DNA from: Cribrihabitans_A pelagius
Lineage (GTDB): Bacteria; Pseudomonadota; Alphaproteobacteria; Rhodobacterales; Rhodobacteraceae
Assembly: GCF_048820915.1 (NCBI RefSeq)
Contig: NZ_JBMERR010000010.1
Span: 99,893 to 163,892 of the forward strand
Reading direction: 5' to 3'
DNA length: 64,000 bases
The notes under the pieces were generated by a model, which did no database searches, had not been told where the DNA came from, and saw only the letters and a list, made by a program, of their open reading frames with translations. Shown in pieces: positions 43,762 through 52,492 of the stretch (positions are counted from its first letter, which is position 1; each line of letters starts with the position of its first letter). The translations under genes and the position numbers were made by a program.

Positions 43762-45099
43762 ATGCATCATTTCATCGACAGGCGCTCCAACCCCAAGGGC
43801 AAGAGCCTCGGGAACCGCCAGCGATTCCTGCGGCGGGCCCGGGAGAATATCAAGGAGCGTGTAGATCAGTCGGTCCGCGGCAAGTCGATCCAGAGCGGCA
43901 GCGGCGTGCCCGACGAAGGCGAGAAGGTCACCATCCCGTCCCGGGGGCTGAAGGAGCCGCGCTTCTTCCATTCCGGCAAGGGCGGGGTGCGGCGGCATGT
44001 GCTGCCGGGCAACAAGGATTTTGTGGTCGGCGACACCATCAAGCGGCCCCAGGGCGGCGCGGGTGAGGGCGGCCGCAAGGCGTCCGAGGATGGTGAGGGC
44101 GATGACGAATTTTCCTTCACCCTGACCCAGGACGAATATCTGGAGATTCTGTTCGACGGGCTGGAACTGCCCGATCTGGTGGAAAAGGCCACGGTGGAGA
44201 CCGAAACCATCGGCATCCGCCGCGCCGGGCTCACCACCGCGGGCACGCCCAACAACCTCAACCTCGTGCGCACCATGCGCAACTCGCTTGGCCGCCGCAT
44301 CGCCCTGCAGCGGCCCACCACCCAGGCGCAGCGCGATCTGGAGGCGGAGGTGGCCGAACTGGAAGCCCGCGATCCCCGCAGCGCGGAGGAGGAGGATCTG
44401 CTCATCGCGCTGCAGGCCCGGCTCGACGGCATCCGGCGCAAGCGCCGGGTGGTGGGTTATATCGACCCGCTCGACCTGCGTTATGACACCTTCGTGCCGG
44501 AGAAAATCCGCAATTCCCGCGCCGTGGTGTTCTGCCTGATGGATGTGTCGGGCTCGATGCAGGAGCGCGAGAAGGACCTGGCCAAGCGCTTCTTCCTCCT
44601 GCTGCACCTGTTCCTGACCCGCTGCTACGAGCACACCGAACTGGTCTTTGTGCGCCACACCCACCATGCCCAGGAGGTGGACGAGGAGACATTCTTCTAT
44701 GCCCGCGAGACCGGCGGCACCATCGTCTCCACCGCGCTGGAGAAGATGAAGGAGATCGTCGCCGACCGCTACCCGCCGGACGAGTGGAACATCTACGGCG
44801 CGCAGGCCTCGGACGGGGAGAATTTCGGCAACGATTCGGCGCGCTGCAAGGCGCTCCTGCTTAACGATCTGCTGCCGGTCTGCCAGTTCTACGCCTATGT
44901 GGAGATCGTCGACGAGGCGGCGGAGATGCTGCTCAACAACCCCGAAGCCGGGGAGGACCTGTGGCAGAACTACCGGGACGTGAAGGCGCAGGCGGCGCAT
45001 TTCGAGATGCAGCGGGTTTCCCAGCCCGGCCATATCTATCCGATTTTCCGGGAGTTCTTTCTCCCCAAGGTGAAAGGGGCGCAGCATGCGGGCAGCTGA
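43762..45099 (+). CDS. yeaH: YeaH/YhbH-family protein (DUF444)
   Basis: A 445-residue protein with a von Willebrand A-like fold. The metal site D-x-S-x-S starts at Asp261 in MDVSGSMQE. The N-terminus FIDRRSNPKGKSLGNRQRF is diagnostic. A charged linker follows at residues 90-115. Late blocks are VRHTHHAQEVDEETFFY and GGTIVSTALEKM. It is always found with PrkA and SpoVR proteins and probably forms a complex with them, but its activity is unknown. The ATG at 43762 follows AGAGGAGCG. The stop lies inside the next gene, overlapping by 14 bases. Confidence 0.93.
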   Translation: MHHFIDRRSNPKGKSLGNRQRFLRRARENIKERVDQSVRGKSIQSGSGVPDEGEKVTIPSRGLKEPRFFHSGKGGVRRHVLPGNKDFVVGDTIKRPQGGAGEGGRKASEDGEGDDEFSFTLTQDEYLEILFDGLELPDLVEKATVETETIGIRRAGLTTAGTPNNLNLVRTMRNSLGRRIALQRPTTQAQRDLEAEVAELEARDPRSAEEEDLLIALQARLDGIRRKRRVVGYIDPLDLRYDTFVPEKIRNSRAVVFCLMDVSGSMQEREKDLAKRFFLLLHLFLTRCYEHTELVFVRHTHHAQEVDEETFFYARETGGTIVSTALEKMKEIVADRYPPDEWNIYGAQASDGENFGNDSARCKALLLNDLLPVCQFYAYVEIVDEAAEMLLNNPEAGEDLWQNYRDVKAQAAHFEMQRVSQPGHIYPIFREFFLPKVKGAQHAGS

Positions 45100-46603
45100 A
45101 CCGGCGCGCAAGCCGCTGTTCGACGGGCCGGAATGGACCTTCGAGCTGATGGAGAAGGCGCGCGACGCGATCGAGCAGATCGCGCTCGAAGACCTCGGGC
45201 TCGAAGTTTACCCCAACCAGATCGAGATCATCTCGGCCGAGCAGATGCTGGATGCCTATTCCTGCGTCGGCCTGCCCTTGATGTATCAGCATTGGTCCTT
45301 CGGTAAGCATTTTGCCCGCGACGAGGCGCTCTACCGCACCGGCCGCCAGGGGCTGGCCTATGAGATCGTGATCAACTCCAACCCCTGCATCAGCTACAAC
45401 ATGGAAGAAAACACCATGGCGATGCAGACGCTGGTGATGGCGCATGCCGCCTTTGGCCACAACCACTTCTTCAAGAACAACTACCTGTTCCAGCAGTGGA
45501 CCGATGCTTCGGGCATTCATGACTACCTGCATTTTGCCAAGAACTATATCGCCGCCTGCGAGGAGCGCTACGGACTTTCCGCGGTGGAGGAGGTGCTGGA
45601 CGCGGCCCATGCGCTGCAGTCCCAGGGCGTGTTCCGCTACGGCCGCCCGCCCAAACCCACGGCCAAGGAGCTCGCCGCGATGCAGCGGGTGCGCGAAGGC
45701 TATGAAAGCGGCCAGAGCGTGCTCGACATCTGGACCGACAGCACGATGGGCCGCGACAAGCTGGAGGAGATCAAGGACGAGCCCTACAGCGCCCGTCGCA
45801 AGGCGATGAACCTGCCGCAGGAGAACCTGCTCTACTTCCTGGAAAAGCACAGCCCGGTGCTGGAAGCCTGGCAGCGCGAGATCCTGCGCATCGTGCGGAT
45901 GCTGGCGCAGTATCTGTACCCGCAAAAACAGACCAAGGTGATGAACGAGGGCTGCGCGACCTTCGTGCATTACTACATCATCAACAAGCTCTACGAGCTC
46001 GGCGCCATTACCGAAGGCGCCTATATGGAGATGATGCACAGCCACACCAACGTGGTCTTGCAGCCCGAATTCGACGACCCGCGCTTCTCCGGGCTGAACC
46101 CCTATGCGCTGGGCTTTGCGATGATGCAGGACATCCGCCGCATTTGCGAAAACCCGACGGACGAGGACCGCGAGTGGTTCCCCGAATTTGCGGGCGATCC
46201 CGACTGGCGCCGCGTGCTGCGCGACGCCTGGGCCAATTACCGCGACGAAAGCTTCATCCAACAGTTCCTGTCGCCGCATCTGATCCGCAAGTTCAAGCTG
46301 TTCACCCTTACCAATGACGCTGAGCTGCCCAATCTGGTGGTGAGCCAGATCCACAACCGGGCCGGCTACCGCGCCATCCGCCGCGATCTCGCCAAGCAGT
46401 ACGACCTTGCCTATCTGGAGCCCGATATCCAGGTCACCGACGCCGACCTGCGCGGCGACCGCGAGCTGAAGCTGACCCACACCGTGCGCGACGGCATCCA
46501 CCTGGAGGATGAGGATCAGGAAGAGGTGCTGAAGCACCTGCGCCGCCTATGGGGCTATGGCGTGCGGCTGGACGCGGTCGAAACCGTCACCGGCAAGCGC
46601 TGA
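45086..46603 (+). CDS. SpoVR-family protein (YcgB)
   Basis: A 505-residue cytoplasmic protein, the third part of the conserved trio. Blocks such as LEVYPNQIEIISAEQMLDAY, YQHWSFGKHF, EIVINSNPCISY and NHFFKNNYLF match SpoVR/YcgB over the full length. In Bacillus SpoVR is needed for spore cortex formation. In non-sporulating bacteria it is a stress protein without a defined activity. Starting at ATG 45086 it overlaps yeaH, which shows coupling. A pair of histidine-rich helices (AHAAFGHNHFF) could bind a metal, which is only a suggestion. Confidence 0.93.
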   Translation: MRAAEPARKPLFDGPEWTFELMEKARDAIEQIALEDLGLEVYPNQIEIISAEQMLDAYSCVGLPLMYQHWSFGKHFARDEALYRTGRQGLAYEIVINSNPCISYNMEENTMAMQTLVMAHAAFGHNHFFKNNYLFQQWTDASGIHDYLHFAKNYIAACEERYGLSAVEEVLDAAHALQSQGVFRYGRPPKPTAKELAAMQRVREGYESGQSVLDIWTDSTMGRDKLEEIKDEPYSARRKAMNLPQENLLYFLEKHSPVLEAWQREILRIVRMLAQYLYPQKQTKVMNEGCATFVHYYIINKLYELGAITEGAYMEMMHSHTNVVLQPEFDDPRFSGLNPYALGFAMMQDIRRICENPTDEDREWFPEFAGDPDWRRVLRDAWANYRDESFIQQFLSPHLIRKFKLFTLTNDAELPNLVVSQIHNRAGYRAIRRDLAKQYDLAYLEPDIQVTDADLRGDRELKLTHTVRDGIHLEDEDQEEVLKHLRRLWGYGVRLDAVETVTGKR

Positions 46604-46740
46604 CCCGCCCCGGTCCGGGGCGCGGACCGGAACGGGTGACACGCACCGGCGCAAGGCGAAACGCAGTCCGGGGGCAGCCCCCTTACAAGCCGCGGTGCAG
46701 CCGGCGGATCGCTGCGCGCCATCCGGCAAATCCCTCCCGA

Positions 46741-46890
46741 AGCGCTGCAAGCTCCCTCTCCGGCGCGCGCCACGCGGCGGCGACCTGGCTGAGACCGGGT
46801 GTTCTCTCCGGAGGGTTCACGAATTTGGCCGGGATAAATCGGCTAGGCGTGCCGGTTCGGATCGCTCCCGCGCCCGCCCGCCTAGTGCGG
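46741..46890 (+). repeat. Dispersed intergenic repeat with GGATAAA hairpin, copy B
   Basis: CACGCGGCGGCGACCTGGCT then a GAGACCGGGTG segment, then the hairpin GGCCG (46827-46831), loop GGATAAAT, CGGCT (46840-46844). The stem bases differ from copy A but still pair. Confidence 0.6.
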
Positions 46891-46951
46891 CTGCTCACCT
46901 GCACCCGCCGTTCGCGGCGCCAGATCCGCGCGCCGCGGTCATGGCGTGCTC

Positions 46952-46994
46952 CTTCATCTTGCCCCAAATACTCCCGCCTACTCCCGCCGGAGGC
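46952..46994 (-). repeat. Dispersed intergenic element, copy 4
   Basis: On the minus strand it reads GCCTCCGGCGGGAGTAGG, then CGGGAGTATTTGGGGC, then AAGATGAAGG. It is built like the elements at 7431, 12604 and 27819 but with the GGCGGGAGTA part doubled. Confidence 0.45.
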
Positions 46995-47021
46995 GCCCGC
47001 CGCTTCCCATTCCGGCCAGCT

Positions 47022-47130
47022 CAGGACAAGACCGAAGGCCGCCGCGCGCGACGTTTCACGGATTTGGCAGGGATAAACTGCCAGTCACGCCCGTTTGGTT
47101 CGCCTCCGCGCGCGGCGGCAACGCGCGGCT
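47022..47130 (+). repeat. Dispersed intergenic repeat with GGATAAA hairpin, copy C
   Basis: Begins AGGACAAGACCGAAGGCCGC, like copy A, then lacks about 60 bases of the middle. It carries TGGCAG-GGATAAA-CTGCCA at 47065-47083 and GTCAC, with TTCGCCTCCGCG after it, again like copy A. Confidence 0.65.
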
Positions 47131-47180
47131 TTTCTTTGTCTTCTGCATGGACCCGCCGGACGCAGCCGGTGAACGGCAAC

Positions 47181-47209
47181 AAAAAACGCAGGCCCCAGGG
47201 CCTGCGTTT
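47181..47209 (-). terminator. Rho-independent terminator of frmA
   Basis: On the minus strand AAACGCAGGCC pairs with GGCCTGCGTTT around a four-base loop and leads into six T residues. It lies 25 bases after the frmA stop. Confidence 0.9.
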
Positions 47210-47234
47210 CTGGTGCCAGCAACCGCGCAGCGGA

Positions 47235-48350
<1,116 letters not shown>

Positions 48351-48611
48351 GATCGGATTCCTTTGTTCCTGTCCTCGGGGGCGCGGGCCTTGGATTGCCT
48401 CGTGCCGTGAATTGTGACGCCCGCACAAGGCCGAAATGGCCCGGTCCGGCTGCCCCAGCGTTACATTTGCGGGCCGGGTGGCGCAAGCGCGGCGGGCCGG
48501 GCGTGAGCCTGCCCGGAGCCTAACAGGGCAAGGCGGGTGGCCTCCGCGTCAAAAGCGGCAGCGGAACACCGGTCCGCGCCATTGCGCCCCCGGCGCGTCG
48601 GCCGGGCCGGC

Positions 48612-48647
48612 GGGTGTCAGGCCGTGTATCAGGCCGGGTGTCAGGCC
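48612..48647 (-). repeat. Three 12-base tandem repeats across the BKACE stop codon
   Basis: GGGTGTCAGGCC, GTGTATCAGGCC and GGGTGTCAGGCC follow one another. On the minus strand each unit carries TGA in the same frame, and the first one met is the real stop of the gene at 48641. The rest of the 290-base gap to frmA holds nothing I can name. Confidence 0.6.
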
Positions 48648-49471
48648 GGGCGCAGTTCGAGGATCTCGCGCGCCTGCTGCCAGCTGGCGACGGGGCGCTC
48701 GTATTTCGCGCAGAGTTCCGCCGCGCGCTTCACCAGCGCGGCGTTCGAGGGTGCGAGCGTGCCGCGGTCGAGCCGCATGTTGTCCTCCAGCCCGGTGCGG
48801 GTGTGGCCGCCTGCGGCGATGGCCCATTCGTTGACCTGGATCTGCCCGGCGCCGACGCCCGCGCCGCACCATTCCGCTTCCGGCGCCAGCCGCTGCATGG
48901 TCTTCACGTAGTAGTCGAAGACATCGCGGTCGACCGGCATCGCGTTCTTCACCCCCATCACAAACTGCACGTAGAGCTTGCCGGGAATGCGCCCTTCGCG
49001 GTTCATCTTCACCGCCTGGTGGATGTGGGAGAGGTCGAAGGCCTCGATCTCGGGCTTCACCTCGTAAGTGCGCATCTCGGACGCGAGCCAATCGATCAGT
49101 TCGGGCGGGTTCTCATAGACGCGGGTTGGGAAGTTGTTGGAGCCGACCGAGAGGGAGGCCATGTCGGGCCGCAAGGAGAGCATCCCCCCGCGCTCGCGCC
49201 CCGCGCCGGAGCGGCCGCCGGTGGAGAGCTGGATGATCATGCCGGGGCAGTGCTTTTGCAGCCCTTCCATCAGGCGCGCGAATTTCTCCGGGTCGGAGCT
49301 TGGGCTCTGGTCGTCGTTCCGCACATGGCAATGGGCGATGGCGGCGCCGGCCTCGAAGGCTTCATGCGTGCTTTCCACCTGCTCGGCCACGGTGACGGGG
49401 ACGGCGGGGTTGTTTTCCTTGGTCGGCACCGAGCCGGTGATGGCGACGCAGATGATGCAGGGTTTGGTCAT
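48641..49471 (-). CDS. 3-keto-5-aminohexanoate cleavage (BKACE) family protein
   Basis: A 276-residue TIM-barrel enzyme that condenses a beta-keto acid with acetyl-CoA and splits it into acetoacetate plus a new acyl-CoA. The zinc motif His47-x-His49 (AHCHVRN) and the blocks IIQLSTGGRSG and MASLSVGSNNFP fit the family. Asymmetry of the pocket cannot be judged by eye. It is the last gene of the pca operon, 13 bases after pcaG. Since some family members use beta-ketoadipate, the position suggests that it makes succinyl-CoA and acetoacetate in place of PcaIJ and PcaF. The ATG at 49471 is chosen because it starts the conserved TKPCIICVAITGS. Confidence 0.85.
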   Translation of the reverse strand: MTKPCIICVAITGSVPTKENNPAVPVTVAEQVESTHEAFEAGAAIAHCHVRNDDQSPSSDPEKFARLMEGLQKHCPGMIIQLSTGGRSGAGRERGGMLSLRPDMASLSVGSNNFPTRVYENPPELIDWLASEMRTYEVKPEIEAFDLSHIHQAVKMNREGRIPGKLYVQFVMGVKNAMPVDRDVFDYYVKTMQRLAPEAEWCGAGVGAGQIQVNEWAIAAGGHTRTGLEDNMRLDRGTLAPSNAALVKRAAELCAKYERPVASWQQAREILELRPA

Positions 49472-49484
49472 CGCCAGGCCCCTT

Positions 49485-50099
49485 TCAGATATCAAAAAAC
49501 ACGGTCTCTGCCCCGCCTTGCAGGCGGATGTCGAAGCGGTAGACGGGTGTGCCTGTGCCGCCGCTGCGCTTGGCGGTCAGGGTGGCGCGGCGGGCCTCGG
49601 CCTCGATCAGGGCAAGCACCGGGTCGGCCGCGTTGCGGCGGACTTCATCGTCGAAATAGATCCGGGTCTGCAGGCCGGTGTTGATGCCGCGCGCGACGAT
49701 CCAGAGCGTGATATGCGGCGCCATCAGCTCCCCGCCCGGTCCCGGCACGGGCCCGGGCTTCACGGTGTCGAAACCCCATTCGCCGGTCTCGAAATCGGGC
49801 AGCACGCGGCCCCAGCCGGTAAACCCTGCCGCGGTCCCGCCGGGGTGGTCTGGATAGCGGCCCTCGGCATCGGCCTGCCAGACCTCGATCAGCGCATCGC
49901 GCACGGGCGCGCCGGTGCCGTCGAGGATCACGCCTTCGACGCGGATGCGTTCACCCGTGGCCTCGGGGCCTGCGATCACCCCGCCCAGCTGGCGCGGATG
50001 TCTCTCCAGCCCCGCTGCGGCGGGAGCCAGACCGATATGGACGTAAGGCCCTGCGGTTTGCGAAGGCGTTTCCTTCAGCGTGTCGGGACGATTTGCCAT
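49485..50099 (-). CDS. pcaG: Protocatechuate 3,4-dioxygenase alpha subunit
   Basis: A 204-residue intradiol dioxygenase subunit that pairs with PcaH to cleave protocatechuate to 3-carboxymuconate. Blocks include ETPSQTAGPYVHIGL, LIEVWQADAEGRYPDH, WGFDTVKPGPVPGPGGELMAPHI, and the C-terminal YRFDIRLQGGAETVFFDI. The iron-binding tyrosines and histidines of PcaH are not all present, as expected for the alpha chain. The ATG overlaps the pcaH stop as ATGA, so the two subunits are translated together in equal amounts. Confidence 0.94.
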   Translation of the reverse strand: MANRPDTLKETPSQTAGPYVHIGLAPAAAGLERHPRQLGGVIAGPEATGERIRVEGVILDGTGAPVRDALIEVWQADAEGRYPDHPGGTAAGFTGWGRVLPDFETGEWGFDTVKPGPVPGPGGELMAPHITLWIVARGINTGLQTRIYFDDEVRRNAADPVLALIEAEARRATLTAKRSGGTGTPVYRFDIRLQGGAETVFFDI

Positions 50100-50827
50100 C
50101 AGTTCCCCTCCGGCCGGTTCTCGAAATAGGTGGAGCGGCGCCCGCGCAAGACGATGTCGAAGCGGTAGGCGAGGCAGTCGAGCGGCACCCCTGCCTGCAT
50201 GTCCAGCTTGGCCACCAGCATGTCCACCGCCGCAGGGTCGGCAATAGTGTTGACGATCGGGCAGCGGGCGATCAGCGGGTCGCCTTCGAAATAGAGCTGG
50301 GTGATCAGCCGCTGGGCAAAGCCGCTGCCAAAGACCGAGACATGGATATGCGCGGGCCGCCAGTCGTTGCCGTCGTTGCGCCAGGGATAGGCGCCGGGTT
50401 TCACGGTGCTGAAGGCGTAAGCGCCGTCGCTGCCGCTCAGGGCCCGGCCGCAGCCGCCGAAATTCGGGTCGAGCGCGCCGAGGTAGCCGTCCTTCTTGTG
50501 GCGGTAGCGGCCCGAGGCGTTGGCCTGCCAGATCTCCACCAGGGTGCCCGGCACCGGGCGGGCGTTTTCGTCCATGACGCGCCCGTGCAGGAGGATCCGC
50601 TCGCCCACAGGGCTTTCGCCGGGCTGGGCGAAATTCGTCAGCAGATCACTGTCGCCGGGGGCCACGGCATTCTGGCCAAACACGGGCCCGCGGCGCTCGC
50701 TTTCGGTGGTGGTCAGGCTGATCAGCGGCAGGCGCGGCGAACGGGTGACCGAGGTCTTGTAGGCGGGCGCAAAGGCAGGCGGGTGCCAGCGCCGGTCGCG
50801 CGGGTAGAAATCGCCGTCATCCGGCAT
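50099..50827 (-). CDS. pcaH: Protocatechuate 3,4-dioxygenase beta subunit
   Basis: A 242-residue catalytic subunit that holds the non-haem ferric iron. The four ligands are present at Tyr108 (GRYRHK), Tyr147 (GAYPWRN), His160 and His162 (RPAHIHVSV), the same spacing as in the Pseudomonas enzyme. The N-terminus YPRDRRWHPPAF and TSVTRSPRLPLISL are typical. The ATG at 50827 follows AAGGAGCACCC and lies 11 bases inside pcaC. The longer frame upstream belongs to pcaC sequence. Confidence 0.95.
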   Translation of the reverse strand: MPDDGDFYPRDRRWHPPAFAPAYKTSVTRSPRLPLISLTTTESERRGPVFGQNAVAPGDSDLLTNFAQPGESPVGERILLHGRVMDENARPVPGTLVEIWQANASGRYRHKKDGYLGALDPNFGGCGRALSGSDGAYAFSTVKPGAYPWRNDGNDWRPAHIHVSVFGSGFAQRLITQLYFEGDPLIARCPIVNTIADPAAVDMLVAKLDMQAGVPLDCLAYRFDIVLRGRRSTYFENRPEGN

Positions 50828-51239
50828 AGGGTGCTCCTTCTTCCGTCGGGTCGGCGGCGTCTTCCGCCTCCATTTCGGCATAGGCGGCCTTGGCGAGCTT
50901 CAGCGCGTGGTTGGCGCGCGGCACGCCGGCGTAGATCGCCACATGCTGAAACGCCTCCAGCACGTCTTCCTTGCTGGCGCCGGTATTGGCGGTGGCGCGG
51001 ATATGCATCGGGATCTCGTCGAAGTTTCCGGTTGCCGCCAGGAGTGCCAGCGTCAGCATCGAACGTTCGCGCAGGGAAATCCGGTCCGAGGCCCAGACCG
51101 TGCCCCAGGCAGCTTCGGTGATCAGCGCCTGGAAGGGGGTGTCGAGCGCGGTGCGGGCGGCTTCGGCCCGGTCCACATGGGCATCGCCCAGCACCCGGCG
51201 CCGCATCGTCATGCCGCGGTCGTGGCGGCTTTCTGTCAT
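50817..51239 (-). CDS. pcaC: 4-carboxymuconolactone decarboxylase
   Basis: A 140-residue AhpD-fold enzyme that converts gamma-carboxymuconolactone to beta-ketoadipate enol-lactone. Blocks are RRRVLGDAHVDRA, LITEAAWGTVWA, and the catalytic region LRERSMLTLALLAATGNFDEIPMHI. A further block is HVAIYAGVPRANHALKLA. The protein is the short, unfused form, without the PcaD hydrolase domain that some bacteria attach. It is the first gene of the minus-strand pca operon and diverges from the LysR gene. The pcaB and pcaD genes normally found in this cluster are absent here. Confidence 0.93.
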   Translation of the reverse strand: MTESRHDRGMTMRRRVLGDAHVDRAEAARTALDTPFQALITEAAWGTVWASDRISLRERSMLTLALLAATGNFDEIPMHIRATANTGASKEDVLEAFQHVAIYAGVPRANHALKLAKAAYAEMEAEDAADPTEEGAPYAG

Positions 51240-51269
51240 CTTGCTCTCCCGTGTCGGGGGCAGTATCGC

Positions 51270-51292
51270 ATACCGGGATTGATCTGTATAAT
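51270..51292. promoter_or_regulatory. Candidate PcaQ operator and promoter between pcaC and the LysR gene
   Basis: ATAC at 51270-51273 and GTAT at 51286-51289 form an inverted repeat separated by 12 bases, the general form of LysR sites. TATAAT at 51287-51292 is a perfect -10 box for the LysR gene. A matching -35 box is weak. The known PcaQ site (ATAACC-N4-GGTTAT) is not exact here. Confidence 0.4.
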
Positions 51293-51320
51293 GGCTATTT
51301 CTGCATCAAGCGATAACACT

Positions 51321-52247
51321 ATGGATATGCGTCTGTCCTCTGGCCTGAAGCTCAGGCATCTGGAGATTTTTGCCGAGGTCGCCCGCAAGCAGAGCGTGAC
51401 CCAGGCCGCCGCGGGGCTGGGGCTGACCCAACCCGCGGTCACCCGCGCCTTGCGCGAGCTGGAGGCGGCCTGTGGCAAGCCCCTGGTGGAGAAGCACGGC
51501 CGCGGCATCCGGCTCAGCGCCTATGGCGAGATGTTCTGCGACTATGCGGGGCGCAGCCTCGCCTTGATGCGCGACGGGTTGGCGGTGCTGCAGGAGCTGG
51601 GCGAGGAAGACGGCCCGCGGGTCGCCATCGGCGCGCTGCCGACAGCGGCCTCGGCGCTGGTGCCGGACACGCTGGCCGCCTTGCGTGCCGCGGGCCTGGC
51701 GGGGCGCTATTCGGTGCTGACCGGCGGCAACCGCGACCTGCTGGACCAGCTGCGCCGCGGTGCGCTGGATCTGGTGGTGGGGCGGATGCCCGCCCCCGAG
51801 GACATGGCCGGCGCCGCCTTCGAGCCGCTGTTCCGCGAGCGCGTGGTGGCGGTGGTGGCGCAGGATCACCCGCTGGCAGGGACAGCCGGGCTGCTGGGGG
51901 ACGCGCTGGAGGCGCACCCGGTGCTGCTGCCTGCTGAAGGCTCGATCATCCGGCCGCTGGTGGAGCGGCTGCTGCTGGAGCAGGGGCTGAGCGCGCCGCG
52001 TTTCCCGGTGGAGTCCGTCTCCCCCTCCTTTGGCCGCCGCTTCGTGCTGGCGCATGGGGCGGTCTGGTTCATCAGCGAGGGCGTGGTGCGCCCCGAGCTG
52101 GAGAGCGGCGCAATGCGCACGCTTCCCTTGGAGACCGCCTCCACCCTGGGCGCCGTGGGCCTGTGTATCCGGCACGGCCATCAGCTGTCGCCCGCGGCGG
52201 CGCGGTTCTGCGCGGCGTTGCGGCGGCAGGCGCGGGGCGGCGGCTGA
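51321..52247 (+). CDS. pcaQ: LysR-family regulator of the pca operon (PcaQ-like)
   Basis: A 308-residue LysR activator. The N-terminal helix-turn-helix is LRHLEIFAEVARKQSVTQAAAGLGLTQPAVTRALRELE (residues about 10-48), close to PcaQ of rhizobia. The effector domain contains RVAIGALPTAASALVPDTL and WFISEGVV. Family members respond to beta-carboxymuconate or protocatechuate products. It diverges from pcaC across 81 bases. I choose ATG 51321, but an in-frame ATG at 51291 overlaps a -10-like TATAAT and is thus less likely. The long upstream frame is antisense to pcaC. Confidence 0.85.
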   Translation: MDMRLSSGLKLRHLEIFAEVARKQSVTQAAAGLGLTQPAVTRALRELEAACGKPLVEKHGRGIRLSAYGEMFCDYAGRSLALMRDGLAVLQELGEEDGPRVAIGALPTAASALVPDTLAALRAAGLAGRYSVLTGGNRDLLDQLRRGALDLVVGRMPAPEDMAGAAFEPLFRERVVAVVAQDHPLAGTAGLLGDALEAHPVLLPAEGSIIRPLVERLLLEQGLSAPRFPVESVSPSFGRRFVLAHGAVWFISEGVVRPELESGAMRTLPLETASTLGAVGLCIRHGHQLSPAAARFCAALRRQARGGG

Positions 52248-52492
52248 TTCCGCCGCGGTGCGGAAAAGCCGTGCTGCATGCGCGAAATCTTGGTGAGGCG
52301 CGGGGATAACACACAACTTTTGGGATCATTACCAAGGGTCATTGGAATTGACAGCTCAAATTTTATCTTCCTAACCTGAGCTTAGACGCCCCGGGCATGC
52401 GGACGGGCGCAAGCGCGCATCCCGCCCCGGCAATTGGCGCCAAAGCCTGGCAACGGCCGGGCGCTGAGCCGCCCAAATCGGCGGGGGAGGAC

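Larger units (their letters stand above)
46604..47234. other. Repeat-rich intergenic region after spoVR
   Basis: A 631-base gap without a credible gene. It holds two copies of the GGATAAA-hairpin repeat, one copy of the CCTCCGGCGGG-TATTT element and the frmA terminator. Open frames here on both strands share peptides such as GRDK only because they cross the repeat. Confidence 0.65.

Noticed and set aside
46604..47234. Open frames in the intergenic region after spoVR that share peptides with frames near 12.5 kb
   Set aside because: The shared peptides come from the dispersed DNA repeat read in the same frame. Ribosome sites and conserved starts are missing.
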